From NCBI GenBank assembly GCA_001315925.1, contig BBBF01000016.1:1-34478 (forward strand): a stretch of DNA of 34,478 bases, read 5' to 3'. Origin of the DNA: Thermocladium modestius JCM 10088 (lineage in GTDB: Archaea; Thermoproteota; Thermoprotei; Thermoproteales; Thermocladiaceae). The notes beneath the pieces are model-generated. The model was not told where the DNA came from, did not search any database, and saw only the letters and a list, made by a program, of their open reading frames with translations. Position numbers and translations under genes: made by a program. How positions within the stretch are numbered: the stretch's first letter is position 1; each line of letters opens with the position of its first letter. Shown piece by piece: positions 1 to 8,603 of this stretch.

Positions 1-191
1 TACTGCCATACGCTAATCCATCCCTTGCAGATCCCAGGGCCGCCGCAACTGGTCTATCTTACTTCTCCAGCAAGTTCAACGTAAAGCTAGATCTGGCCAA
101 GCTATACGAGGACGCCCAGGCATTGGAGGAAGAGATCCAGAAGCAGATGAAGCAGATGGAGGGCCGCAAGGATACCTCGCTCTACATATGA
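1..191 (+). CDS. PAC2-family (proteasome assembly chaperone-like) protein, C-terminal end only
   Basis: The reading frame starts at base 3, is open from the window edge, and stops at TGA 189-191, giving about 62 residues. The visible part has an Asp-Pro-Arg-Ala-Ala motif, then a segment reading LSYFSSKFNVKLDLAKLY and a Glu/Lys-rich helical tail. Archaeal PAC2 (formerly DUF75) proteins end in the same way: a DP(R/E)AA motif, a helix ending in a small domain, then a charged helix. The family is related to eukaryotic proteasome assembly chaperones and acts in the cytoplasm; its archaeal role is poorly known. The gene faces tgtA tail to tail, 2 bases away. The assignment rests on the C-terminal pattern only. 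Confidence 0.55.
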   Translation, partial: LPYANPSLADPRAAATGLSYFSSKFNVKLDLAKLYEDAQALEEEIQKQMKQMEGRKDTSLYI

Positions 192-193
192 TG

Positions 194-1751
194 CTACTCA
201 ACGCATGAAATGCTTCTTATCAATTCATCGGCGTAGGAGTAGATCACCTTATAGCTGGGAATCACGAAAAGCCTCTTTCTTCCACTAGTGGTCACTCGCT
301 CTGCCTTCTTCCTAGCCTCCTCGCTCGTAACGACCACAACATCGCTTCCCGCCACCTCCACGCTCGCCATAGCGTAGCCTGTTATTTGTGGCACTGGGTA
401 TACGTCGCTTAATTCAAGGGGCACAGCCCCCAGCGCCCCCCGTCATAGATGTAGACCTTGACGCCGCACCTAGCTATTCTCTCCAGGAGGGGCGCCAGGG
501 GGGGGATCGTATTATGGGCTTCTCGTCGTATCCCACTATGATGATCGCTTTCTCGCTCATCTCCATCCTCCCCCCCGCCTTCTCCTTGAATAGGATCACC
601 TCGGGGGGGCGGCCGGCGTCCACCGCGTCGAAGACGGCCAGTTCATGCGTATTGGCCTTAGTCTCGCTGCCCAGCTTGGCAATTAATTTCTTGAATCCCC
701 AGCTCCTTATTAACCTGTAAGCCTTGTAGAGCTTTATGTTCTGCCTTGCCTTGCCCTCCACGTAATCCCAGAGAGAGCCTTCGCGTATTCGCTGCCTAAC
801 CTCCTGTAGTTCCTCCGCTATGGTGTATAGGTTATGGAGGGCCAGCAATCGTTCCTGCTCGTCCTTGGGCAGCTCCTTGATCTCCCTAATCGACTTCTCG
901 CAATCCCCGCAGGCGTGGAGGACGTAATCATCATCCAATTCATTGAGCCTCACCGTCCTGTCCCTCATGATTAACCGCTCATCCCTGGCGAACAACACGT
1001 ACGACGCCGAATCGAAGAGATCTACCCCCCCGAGCAGAACAGCCAGCGGTATTATCAATGGATGGCCCGCGCCGAAGAGGTGTATGGGCTTCCCGGCGGG
1101 CACGTTCAGCTTGGCCGTTATTATCATCTTTGCTATTCCATCCAGCTCATACTCCTCCAGTAGGGTAGTCGGACTGCCTATCGCGTATAAATCGAAATCG
1201 AGCCTACCCATTACCCGGGAGGAGCGAGCCAGCAAGTCCAAGTAAGTGCCGCCTTGGAGGGGACCCACCCTGAGCATTCTGTGATTTGGGTCCTCGTCCT
1301 CCAGCTGCAGCAATGCCCGCCGCGCCCTCCTAATAGTCTCCTCCACCTCAATGTATACTACGTCCCTGGGAGTCCCAATGCTGGTGGGCAGGTCCAGTAT
1401 AACCCCTATATCCGTCCCCAGCCTTACCTGGTACGTTATTATCTCGTCCGGGTCAACGTCTATATAGCCGTACTGCATCAATTGATACGCGCCTGAATCA
1501 GTCATTATCGGCCCATCCCAGTTGAATAAGCCGTGAATCCCAGTCTCCGCCGCCACGTCTCCATAATTATTTCGTATCAAGTATGCATTGGTTATGAAAT
1601 GGTTAAACCCGGCCCGCTTCAAGCGGTCCAGCGGTATTATCTGCTTTGATGGGTTTATCACCGGGAACATCGTGGGCGTTCGTATGACGCCGTGGAGCGT
1701 GTGGAGCAGCCCTATCCTCGCCGCATCGTCCTTATCGGTTATCTCGAACAT
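194..1751 (-). CDS. tgtA: Archaeosine tRNA-guanine transglycosylase TgtA (two frame breaks near the C terminus)
   Basis: TgtA exchanges guanine-15 in the tRNA D-loop for preQ0, the first tRNA-bound step of archaeosine synthesis. The N terminus (MFEITDKDDAARIGLLHT) and the MTDSGAYQLMQYG motif with the substrate-binding Asp are canonical. The nucleophilic Asp lies in DLFDSASY near residue 240. The zinc site reads HACGDC followed about 25 residues later by ALHNL, so the usual first Cys of CxCxxC is a His here. Two homopolymers break the frame: 498-505 (8, expected 6 or 3) and 436-441 (6, expected 4). With these corrected the protein runs on to the stop at 194-196, about 515 residues. That is shorter than euryarchaeal TgtA with its PUA domain, so the PUA is probably absent. 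The ATG at 1751 follows a GGGCGAGG Shine-Dalgarno-like stretch. It lies 22 bases downstream of the SmAP3 gene. Confidence 0.93.
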
Positions 1752-1773
1752 CCTCGCCCACGATGCCTCCCAT

Positions 1774-2147
1774 TCATTGTCGTCGCTTTAGGTAGTTATC
1801 AAATAATTCCTTCACGCGCTTGGCGGTCAGTCCAGATCCCTCCACCCCCCCATTCTGTGTCACTCTAACGCTCTCGCCCACTTGTATTAAGTTTGCCTCC
1901 TCCACGTATTTTATCATTCCTGGGAAGTACTTCTCCAACTCCTTGGCGAAGTCCGCTAAGTCAAGGTATTGCTCGGTCATTATGACCTCCCGCCAATTAC
2001 CGGTTGAGAGCAGCACCTTGCTGACCCTCTCCCCCCCCTATCGTTTATTGCATCGGTCAGCACTATGTTTAGGTTATTATCCATGCCAGCCAGAATGCCC
2101 TTGTAGTGGCCTGTGGCCGTGGTCACCATTACCTTCCTGCCAAGCAT
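1774..2147 (-). CDS. Sm-like protein of the SmAP3 type (LSm domain plus C-terminal domain), one frame break
   Basis: From ATG 2147 the first frame reads a Sm fold: MLGRKVMVTTATGHYKGIL, then AGMDNNLNIVLTDAINDR, with Sm1 and Sm2-like motifs. At 2031-2038 there is a run of 8 C on the plus strand (expected 6 or 3). After it the Sm2 strand continues as ERVSKVLLSTGNWREVIM and the protein extends about 65 more residues, DLADFAKELEKYF... to NYLKRRQ. A Sm fold followed by an extra alpha/beta domain is the architecture of crenarchaeal SmAP3 (Pyrobaculum SmAP3 is about 130 residues; this is about 123). The start has a GGAGG seven bases upstream. An internal ATG at 1980 also has a good Shine-Dalgarno, so separate translation of the C-terminal domain cannot be excluded. 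Sm proteins form rings that bind U-rich RNA. tgtA follows in the same direction. Confidence 0.78.
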
Positions 2148-2214
2148 GGAGCAACCTCCACCAGGAATCGCCTATTGCTCTCGGCCAGAGACATGAAAGT
2201 GCGGTGAGGGAATG

Positions 2215-2222
2215 CTTTTAAG
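2215..2222 (+). promoter_or_regulatory. TATA box of rpo8 gene
   Basis: CTTTTAAG centred 26 bases before the ATG at 2244, the spacing expected for a leaderless archaeal mRNA. Confidence 0.6.
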
Positions 2223-2243
2223 TGCTTTGGTGCATTGAAAATC

Positions 2244-2567
2244 ATGTACTCCTTCGAAGCGGATCTAGATGTGGTTAAGGTTGAAATGGAGGGCGGGGGG
2301 GTGGCCAGGCTATTCCTGGGCAGCAATGCCGTGGTGGAGGTACCTTCAAAATTCGCAGCAGGGGGGGTGGGAAAGAAGATTCACCTCAAGATATCGGAGG
2401 AACGCGATGAGCCCAGCAATTGGAGCGTGTACATGTGGGGGGGAGTGGTATACGCCTCTGGGAAGAATTCGTACAGAATATCGGCGGGCGGGTTCATAGT
2501 GGGCTTGGACAACGTGGATAAGCCACCGCAGGTGGGCACGAAATTATATATAGGAATTAAATATTGA
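2244..2567 (+). CDS. rpoG: DNA-directed RNA polymerase subunit Rpo8/RpoG-like
   Basis: About 107 residues of mostly beta-strand pattern. The C-terminal part, VVYASGKNSYRISAGGFIVGL, resembles the OB-like core of crenarchaeal Rpo8 (RpoG), the archaeal counterpart of eukaryotic Rpb8. Rpo8 is found in Crenarchaeota and Korarchaeota. The ATG at 2244 is chosen over the in-frame TTG at 2235 because it lies 26 bases after a TATA box. Three 7-G runs (2295, 2361, 2437) each add one Gly; with 4 G the third reads YMWGVVYASG, closer to the family. The frame stays open throughout. The gene diverges from SmAP3 (96 bases between starts) and converges on the thermosome gene. The family call is from fold pattern, not from a search. 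Confidence 0.6.
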   Translation: MYSFEADLDVVKVEMEGGGVARLFLGSNAVVEVPSKFAAGGVGKKIHLKISEERDEPSNWSVYMWGGVVYASGKNSYRISAGGFIVGLDNVDKPPQVGTKLYIGIKY

Positions 2568-2594
2568 ATTTATGATTTAAAAAATGTCGCTTTC

Positions 2595-4280
2595 CTAATC
2601 AAAGCTGGGTGGGTTGCTGCCAGCTCCCTCGCCGCCCTCCCCCCCGGACTTGCTCCAGTCTCTATCTTGCTTGCGGCAATTATCTCGTCTATCCTCATTA
2701 TCATCGTCATGGCCTCCACGGCCGCCTTCATTGCCTGTATCTTGACGGACAGGGGGGGCTCAACCACGTTGGTCTCCGTCATGTCAGTTACCTTGCCGGA
2801 GAACGCGTTGACTCCATACTTCCACCCATCATCCTTGCTCTCGTGGACATGCCTAAGCTCCGTCAGTATATCGATCGCATCGAGCCCGGCGTTCTCGGCC
2901 AGGGTCTTCGGCACCGTCTCTATGGCTGAAGCGAAGCTCTCGACCGCGTACTGCTCCCTCCCGCTTACCTTGGAGGCGTACTGCCTGACTACCTTGGCCA
3001 CCTCCATTTCCGCCGCGCCGCCGCCTGGAACTATGTATGGGTCCTCTATGACGTCGGAGACCACGCTTAACGCATCTACTAGGTTCCTCTCCGCCTCGTC
3101 GACCAGTCTCTCAAATCCTCCCCTTATCAATATGCTGACTGCCTTGGGGGGGTTCTTGCACTTCTCCACGAAAACCATCTTCTCATCGCCCACCCTCTCC
3201 TCCTTCACCAACCCGGCGAATCCCAAGTCGTTGGGGGGGTCAAGTCCTCTATGTTGGTGACGAGCTTGCCTCCGGTCGCCTTGACCAGCTTCTCTATATC
3301 GCTTCTCTTAACTCTCCTGACCGCCATTATCCCCCCCGCCTTGGCGAGGTAGTACTGGGCAATATCATCTATTCCCTTAGTAGTGAACACCACGTTTGCG
3401 CCTATGGACTTCAGCTTGTCAACGTAGGACTTCAATATATTCTCCTCCTCATCGAGGAAAGTCTTTATTTGGTCCGGACTGTTTATCCTTATCTCTGCAT
3501 CTATCTCCGGCTTCTCCACCTCCAGCGGCGCGTCCAGTAGGGCTATCTTGGCGTTCTCTACCTTCTTCGGCATGGATGCGTGGACGACTTCCTTATCAAT
3601 AACAATGCCATCTATGAGCTGGGTATCGAAGAGGCTGCCGCCGTGCTTCTTGACTATTTGGACGTTGTCCAAGTCGGCCACCCACTCATTGCCTCTCTGC
3701 TCCGCTACTTGCATCATGGCCTTGGCCGCCAGCTCCGCGAAGTAGTCCTTCACGGTCTCGCTTATCTTGCCATGCATGGATGTGGCCGCCACCTTCTTGA
3801 GGACCTCCACGTCGTCGCGTTTAACCGGTATGGCTATCTTCCGCAGGTGATCTATACCTATGTCCAAGGCCTTCTTATAACCCGTTATTATTACTGTTGG
3901 GTGTATGTTCTTATCTATTAACTTCTCGGCCTCGTCCAGCAATCCTCCCGTCAATATGACGGATGTGGTGGTTCCATCCCCCCCGACCTCGTCGTCTTGG
4001 GTCTTGGCTATCTCAACCAATAGCTTGCCCACGGGGTGCTGAACGTCCATCTCGTTCAGGATGGTGGCTCCATCGTTTGTTATAGTTATATCTCCAAGGC
4101 TGTCTATCAGCATCTTGTCCATGCCCTTCGGGCCCAGCGTGGATTTCATTACCTCCGTGATGGCCTTAGCACCATTATGTTAACCCTAAGCGCTTCCTTG
4201 CCGAATGCCCTTTGCGTTCCCTCCTTCAGTACCAATACAGGCACTCCTCCTATTTGCGTTAAGTAGGCTTGCGAGCTCAT
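2595..4280 (-). CDS. ths: Thermosome (group II chaperonin) subunit, three frame breaks
   Basis: ATP-driven chaperonin subunit forming double-ring folding chambers in the cytosol. The N terminus is canonical: [20 protein letters not shown], then [13 protein letters not shown] and NDGATIL. The ATP site normally reads EVGDGTTT; a 7-base run at 3978-3984 makes it EVGGDGTTT. Likewise KNPKAV becomes KNPPKAV and AGIMAVRR becomes AGGIMAVRR. Frame breaks: one base missing near 4168-4174 (expected MAAKAITEV), 3233-3239 (7, expected 5, restoring DLTPNDLG) and 2639-2645 (7, expected 5). The last correction restores the usual Gly/Glu-rich tail ending [10 protein letters not shown] at stop 2595-2597; uncorrected, the frame runs on to 2570. 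Length about 560 residues, normal. ATG 4280 lies about 30 bases behind a TATA box. The end converges on the rpo8 gene, 27 bases apart. Confidence 0.96.
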
Positions 4281-4306
4281 ATCGGGCATCGCCTTCAGAC
4301 CGCTTC

Positions 4307-4314
4307 TATATAAA
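4307..4314 (-). promoter_or_regulatory. TATA box of the thermosome gene
   Basis: On the minus strand GTTTATATAG, centred about 30 bases before the ATG at 4280, consistent with a leaderless or very short-leader transcript. Confidence 0.6.
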
Positions 4315-4339
4315 CTTTTTCTATATGTTGAAATGAATG

Positions 4340-4475
4340 ACCGTTGGATGAATGGAGTGGGGGGGTGGGTAATTCCCACAGCGGTGAAGCGATGAGGGTG
4401 AAGGCGGTGAACCGCAAACCCATGAACCGCCCAGAGGGAACCCTCGCCCCTCAGGGCGGGGGAGGAGGTCAGTGA
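4340..4475 (+). mobile_element. Remnant of an IS200/IS605-family element: TnpB C-terminal tail and right end
   Basis: The frame ending at TGA 4473-4475 reads GNSHSGEAMRVKAVN and then RKPMNRPEGTLAPQGG. This matches the C-terminal tail of TnpB (OrfB) proteins, whose last codons overlap the element right end. The DNA 4434-4470 has the typical end layout: GAACCCTCGCCC, a short loop, GGGCGGGGGAGG and then GAGGTC, forming a CCCTCGCCC/GGGCG hairpin. This hairpin normally lies at the 3' part of the TnpB guide RNA scaffold. No RuvC-like domain, TnpA or left end is visible, so it is a decayed fragment lodged between the thermosome promoter and the next gene. A 7-G run at 4359-4365 and a 5-G run at 4458-4462 probably alter the original frame. 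Confidence 0.65.
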
Positions 4476-4550
4476 GTTACTAGAATCCCCCGACTACCTA
4501 CGAGGCGAGAACTTAAGTGACCCTCCTCCCGGATCGCGCAGAGGGGGGCA

Positions 4551-5603
4551 ATGGACTTCATAGTGCTTGCCTTCAATCACGGAAACGGTCCCTACACCAG
4601 GGCGTATCAATTGGCTAGGCTGGTGAGGAGATACGCGGGGGGACGAGCGCACCAATAGTGGTGCCGTGGATATACGAGGAGCAGGCAAGCATATTGAATC
4701 AATTCGGGGGGGATGATTACCTGCTTAGCAGGGAATTGGGTAACGCGTTAAAGCCGGCCCTATATTGGGGAGGACCGTTTCTGGACTACGCGAGGAAGCT
4801 ACCTCACGTGGGAGATGCGGTGGGGGGGCGGAGATTCATGGACCTCTCCATTGGAAAAATAAAGGTAAGGGATGCGAGGGACAGGCAATTCGAGGTGAGG
4901 ATAGAGGATCCATTATACATAAACGCATACCCAGCCATAATGCTTCCCGCCTACGTATTATCCCTCCACGAGCACGTAATGCTGAGGAGATACGCGGACG
5001 AGTTCGGGGGGGTCGACGTAGGCGATGAAGTGATCGATTGGTTCAGTAAGGCGGAGAAGGGGATACTCACATTCGTCTCGGCGCCGGCCGGCGCGTGCTT
5101 CAACGGGTTCAAGCCCGTGGACGAGATAATAATACCGCCCGCCGTCCATAAATATAGAAGGGAAATATATAGGTTCAGGGGAGTGAGGGTAATCGGATCA
5201 GGCGTTGAGGCCGCCAACGCCGCGCTCAAGTCCTACAAGTACGGGAGTGGTAGGAAAGTGATAGTGACTAGGGGGGGAGGGCTGGCCACAGTCTGGGAGG
5301 CATGGCTGCAAGGGATACCCGTGCTCATACCGCCCCCCAGGCCGGGGGGGGAGGACCCCGAGATCATCTACAACATCCGCGTGTTCGAGGGATGGAAAAT
5401 GGCGCACCTATTGATGGATTGGAGAAGGGACTTGAATATCGCGGTTAGATATGCGATGGAGCGCACCGATAAACTGATTCCGCGCCCCCCTGGGGATCTC
5501 GGCGGCCGCAGCAGCCATCGCGCGGCACTTGAAAGGCAAGCGCGTGGACCTGATGGGAAAATATGATTGGTTATGCAGGGAAGAGCCGCCGGGGCTCCAT
5601 TAA
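4551..5603 (+). CDS. GT-B-like glycosyltransferase family protein, two frame breaks
   Basis: The N terminus reads MDFIVLAFNHGNGPYTRAYQ, a Rossmann strand with a Gly-rich turn like the MurG/GT1/GT28 group. The C-terminal half has VIVTRGGGLATVWEAWLQ followed by GIPVLIPP, the nucleotide-sugar-binding pattern of those families. The break at 4637-4642 (6 G, needs 4 or 7) joins the first 33 residues to the long central frame. The break at 5495-5500 (6 C, needs 5) gives a tail GISAAAAAIARHLKGKRVDL ending at TAA 5601-5603 in place of a basic, low-complexity one ending at 5566. About 350 residues. No signal peptide or membrane segment is seen. Donor and acceptor are unknown. It converges on the DUF58 gene with a 4-base overlap. 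The fold call is moderate; the exact family is uncertain. Confidence 0.55.
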
Positions 5604-6608
5604 ATGATCTCCACATTCATGCCCCCCCTCGCGTCGACGCGGGTCCCCCCCGGTTCCGGCGTGGCCAGTATTATCCGCCCATCCGGTGGCAGGCGCCTAG
5701 CGAGCAGGATCAGCGAGGCCATGTCTATGCATTCCATGGACGTGATCACCACTGTCCGCCTAGCAGCAACAGCGCCAAGGAATCTGGAGATGACGGGCGC
5801 CGCAGAGTAAGCTCTCTCCACCTCATACAAATCCCACTTGACCCTGATGCACCCCCCCTCCTCCCCCCCGGCTAGGCAAAGGGAGCTTACCTCCATGGAG
5901 TTCAACAACATCAATGCCTTATCTATCCTCCTCCTCTCCGTTCCTTCAGCCATGCACTTACTCCACTCCAACACCGCGTTGATCCCGCCGAGTCTTCGGC
6001 CGGTTGACCTCCTCGGCGACCTAATCATCAACTCGTTAAGCCGTGCGCTGGTGGGCCAATGTATCCACGTGGCCGGCTCGGAGTAATCGTATGGCCTAAG
6101 CGATTCCAGGAAGTCCCCCCCCGCTCGCCCCCCCGCTCCTAGCCCCCCCGGGCGGCTCTATGGTTAGGCGAACTCCCAATACGTGCGTCCTGGATACTCG
6201 AACCAAGCCAAGCACATCCCGAGCGCTCACATTGACCGTAACGGCGTCGATTATATCCCCCCCAATCCATTTTGCGCGTGCCTTGACCACGGCGCTCCCA
6301 TTGCCGTGATTTATGGAGATGATTCCCACGTGAGGATCCAATTGGAAAGACATGCTGGCCTCCCTGCATGGATGGCTCGCCGCTAGCTCCAGTTCCTCTC
6401 CCGCCTTTATCCGCAGTGCAGTGGGATTAACCGTGGGAGGCGTTGAGGCGCACTTGGAAAGCCGTGCGTGCTCCTCGGAAAAGTAAAGGGACAAGCCTAT
6501 CGCTGCCCCCCCCGCTATCACGAACGCCGCCGAGTAATTTGATGTGAATAACGCCAAGTACATCAATGACGTGAGGGCCAACACCAGGTAAGCCAAGTGC
6601 ATCTCCAT
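5600..6608 (-). CDS. DUF58 membrane protein, partner of MoxR (frame breaks at C-runs 6115-6149)
   Basis: Two hydrophobic segments follow the start (HLAYLVLALTSLMYLALF, then AAFVIAGGAAIGLSLYF). A beta-rich region comes next, and after the break a DUF58 core: DFLESLRPYDYSEPATWIHW then PTSARLNELM. The family signature is a GD..R.IDW..SAR-like motif, which this matches loosely. The three C-runs at 6115-6122, 6128-6134 and 6143-6149 separate the two halves. DUF58 proteins commonly sit beside MoxR ATPases and often carry a degenerate von Willebrand A-like region; the pair is thought to act in metal-dependent maturation or envelope stress. The start ATG 6606-6608 overlaps the probable MoxR stop as TAATG, indicating translational coupling. 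About 335 residues. Confidence 0.72.
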
Positions 6609-7552
6609 TACATTCTCCCCCCCAGGAACGGGGGTCTCGGTCTCGTCTATTATTTTCTTGATTATATCGCGGGGATTACCGCGAATCGCGAACACCCTGT
6701 GGGGCAGCACGAAGGTGGCCAGGAACTTGACGTCGTCGATCGTGACCACGTCCCTATCGTGAATCGCAGCCCATGCCCTAGACAGCTTGGCCAGCGTCTG
6801 GGTCGCGCGGGGGGGGCTGGCTCCCAGCCTGATGGCGGGGTTCCTCCTGGTGGCCTCGCTTAGCCTAAGCATGTACTCCTTGACGTCGCTCGCTACTCGA
6901 ACCTCGGCGGCCCTGGATTGCAGTGCCTCTATATCGTCCTTGGAGAGCACTTGATCCACCGCGTCCGCGGTCATTGCGTGATCATCTATTAACTGCGCCT
7001 CCACCTCTCGACTAGGTACGTCATTTCGATCTTTATGGTAAACCTATCAAGCTCCGCCTCCGGAAGGGGGTACGTTCCCTCGGTGTCAATGGGGTCCTGC
7101 GTGGCTATTACCATGAATGGCTTCGGCAGAGCATGTGTTTCAGCCCTATGGTGACCTGCCCCCCCTCCTGCATCGCCTCCAACAGCGCGGATTGAGTGCG
7201 AGGCGGCGCTCTGTTTATCTCGTCGGCAAGTACTATGTTCGCGAACACGGGCCCCCCCAGCCTCGTCTCCATTTCATTGGTCTTAGGGTTATATATTAAG
7301 GTCCCCCCCGTCACGTCACTAGGAAACATATCGGGCGTGAACTGAATCCTGCTGAACTTGAGGGACAATGCCTTGGCAAATGCCTTGGCGAGCGTCGTCT
7401 TGGCGAGACCGGGCGGCCCCCCCTCTATCAAGGCGTGCCCCCCCCAGATACTAAAGTGGCCAGCAATAGCTTCACCTCCACCTCCCGCCCCCCCAGCACT
7501 GCCTTGGATACCTCCTCCACGGCCAGTTCGGTTAATCGCTTGCGAGAGGCAC
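6608..7552 (-). CDS. MoxR-family AAA+ ATPase, several frame breaks
   Basis: AAA+ chaperone-like ATPase. Visible are Walker A ([14 protein letters not shown]; the doubled Gly comes from a C-run, family form GPPGLAKT), the [12 protein letters not shown] motif, Walker B plus sensor ([20 protein letters not shown]), and [20 protein letters not shown] with sensor 1. The lid ends near ETPVPG. Frame breaks: C-runs at 7417-7495 (N terminus should read [15 protein letters not shown], then [14 protein letters not shown]), 7144-7146 (CCC, expected CCCC), about 7000-7008 (one base missing), and 6617-6623 (7; 6 gives GGRM then TAA at 6608-6610). The start is uncertain: GTG 7552 lies about 24 bases behind TTTTTAAG, but one indel separates it from the core frame. 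Together with DUF58 it forms a standard two-gene unit. Confidence 0.88.
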
Positions 7553-7640
7553 TTGGGAAAGAAAATCTCCAAACTTAAAAATCAGTCGCGCTTTCCTCAT
7601 AGGGCGTGCCAATATATTTTATGTTAAGATATCAAGCCTC

Positions 7641-7683
7641 TCCCTCTCAGGCAGGGAAATCGGTTCGACTCTCCTCGTGTCCA
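7641..7683 (+). other. tRNA-like fragment (anticodon-arm-like hairpin and T-loop-like motif)
   Basis: TCCCT, a 7-base loop CTCAGGC and AGGGA form a perfect 5-bp anticodon-arm-like hairpin; CAG sits in the anticodon position. A T-loop-like GGTTCGACTC (7662-7671) and a 3' end GTGTCCA follow. There is no matching T stem, no D arm and no 5' acceptor strand (GGACACG would be needed) upstream. This cannot be a complete tRNA gene. It could be a tRNA remnant left by integration, or a damaged 3' part of a split tRNA; chance is also possible. TATA-like sequence (7610-7618) precedes it. Confidence 0.25.
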
Positions 7684-7705
7684 TCCATTAATCCTTTGCT
7701 GGAAA

Positions 7706-7715
7706 AATTTAAACG
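7706..7715 (+). promoter_or_regulatory. TATA box of the ABC exporter operon
   Basis: AAATTTAAAC about 30 bases before ATG 7743. It also separates the exporter from the divergent MoxR/DUF58 unit. Confidence 0.5.
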
Positions 7716-7742
7716 CTTAATTAGTTACACGGACTGGATATA

Positions 7743-8591
7743 ATGTCGGTGGTCGCGCTTAACCTTAGGAAGAGGTTTGGCTCCATAGTCGCCATAGATG
7801 GAGTTAACTTCTCGGCCGAGAAGGGCGAGACCATAGCTTTGGTGGGTCCCAACGGCGCCGGCAAGACGACTTTGTTGAAATTAATGGCTGGCATACTAAG
7901 GCCCGACGAGGGGCGGGTGTTGGTTAATGGATTCGATGCCGTCGAGGCAAGGGCTAGGAGGAGCGTGGGCTTCATGACTCCCATGGATAGGGGAGTATAT
8001 TGGAGGTTGACCGCGATGGATAACTTGATCTTCTTCGGCACATTGTATGGCCTCTCCATAAACGATGCGAAGCGGCGGGCCAGGGAGGTGCTGGAATTAA
8101 TGGACTTGGAGGATAGAGCTGATAATAGGGTGGCCACCTTCAGCACAGGCATGATGCGCCGCCTAGAGCTTGCGCGGGCGTTAATCCATGATCCCGACGT
8201 CTTGCTGCTGGATGAGCCCACGAGCGGCATAGACGTGGATGGAAGGCGGAAGATACTGGACTACATAAGGAAGCTAAGGGATAGTTGGTAATAATAGCTA
8301 GTCACGATCCCCAGGAGATATCGCTGGCTACCAGGGTTTTATACTTCAACAAGAAGATAGTTGAGGAGTCTGGCCCGCTCAAGATAGTCAGGATGCTTGT
8401 CAAGGGCAGTGTTAGGTTGAATGGGAACGGCATAAAGGTAACCAAGATAAATGGCGATGAGTTTATTTTGGAGATGGATGTCGATAAGTTCTCCGACTTA
8501 ATGCGTGAGGCCCCCCAATTACGTGGAGGGGGGGGATATACTGGATGTGGAGGTGGAGGTGGCAAGCGAGGGGGGGGAGGGTGATGAGTAG
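7743..8591 (+). CDS. ABC transporter ATP-binding protein (DrrA/CcmA type), two frame breaks
   Basis: ATPase of a two-gene ABC-2 exporter. Walker A GPNGAGKTT (residues 36-44), a Q-loop region near VGFMTPMDRG, Walker B DVLLLDEPTSGID and the H-loop ASHDP are all present. The signature helix reads FSTGMMRRLELA, a variant of LSGGQ common in DrrA-like proteins. One base is missing near 8284-8290 (expected RD.LVIIASHDP). At 8511-8516 the run is 6 C (expected 5); corrected, the tail reads EAPNYVEGGDILDVEVEVAS then EGGEGDE with a stop at 8589-8591, replacing a spurious Gly-rich tail. The region after the H-loop (about 90 residues) is the usual C-terminal extension of the family. The permease starts 12 bases downstream. 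Substrate unknown. Confidence 0.9.
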
Positions 8592-8603
8592 GAGGTGGAG
8601 GCA

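Noticed and set aside
2570..2594. Extended C terminus of the thermosome ending ATFFKS
   Set aside because: It arises from the 7-base run at 2639-2645; with 5 bases the tail is the usual Gly/Glu-rich end stopping at 2595.
8521..8583. Gly-rich tail of the ABC ATPase (GGGGYTGCGGGGGKRGGGG)
   Set aside because: It is out of frame after a 6-C run; the corrected frame gives an acidic tail and a stop just before the permease start.
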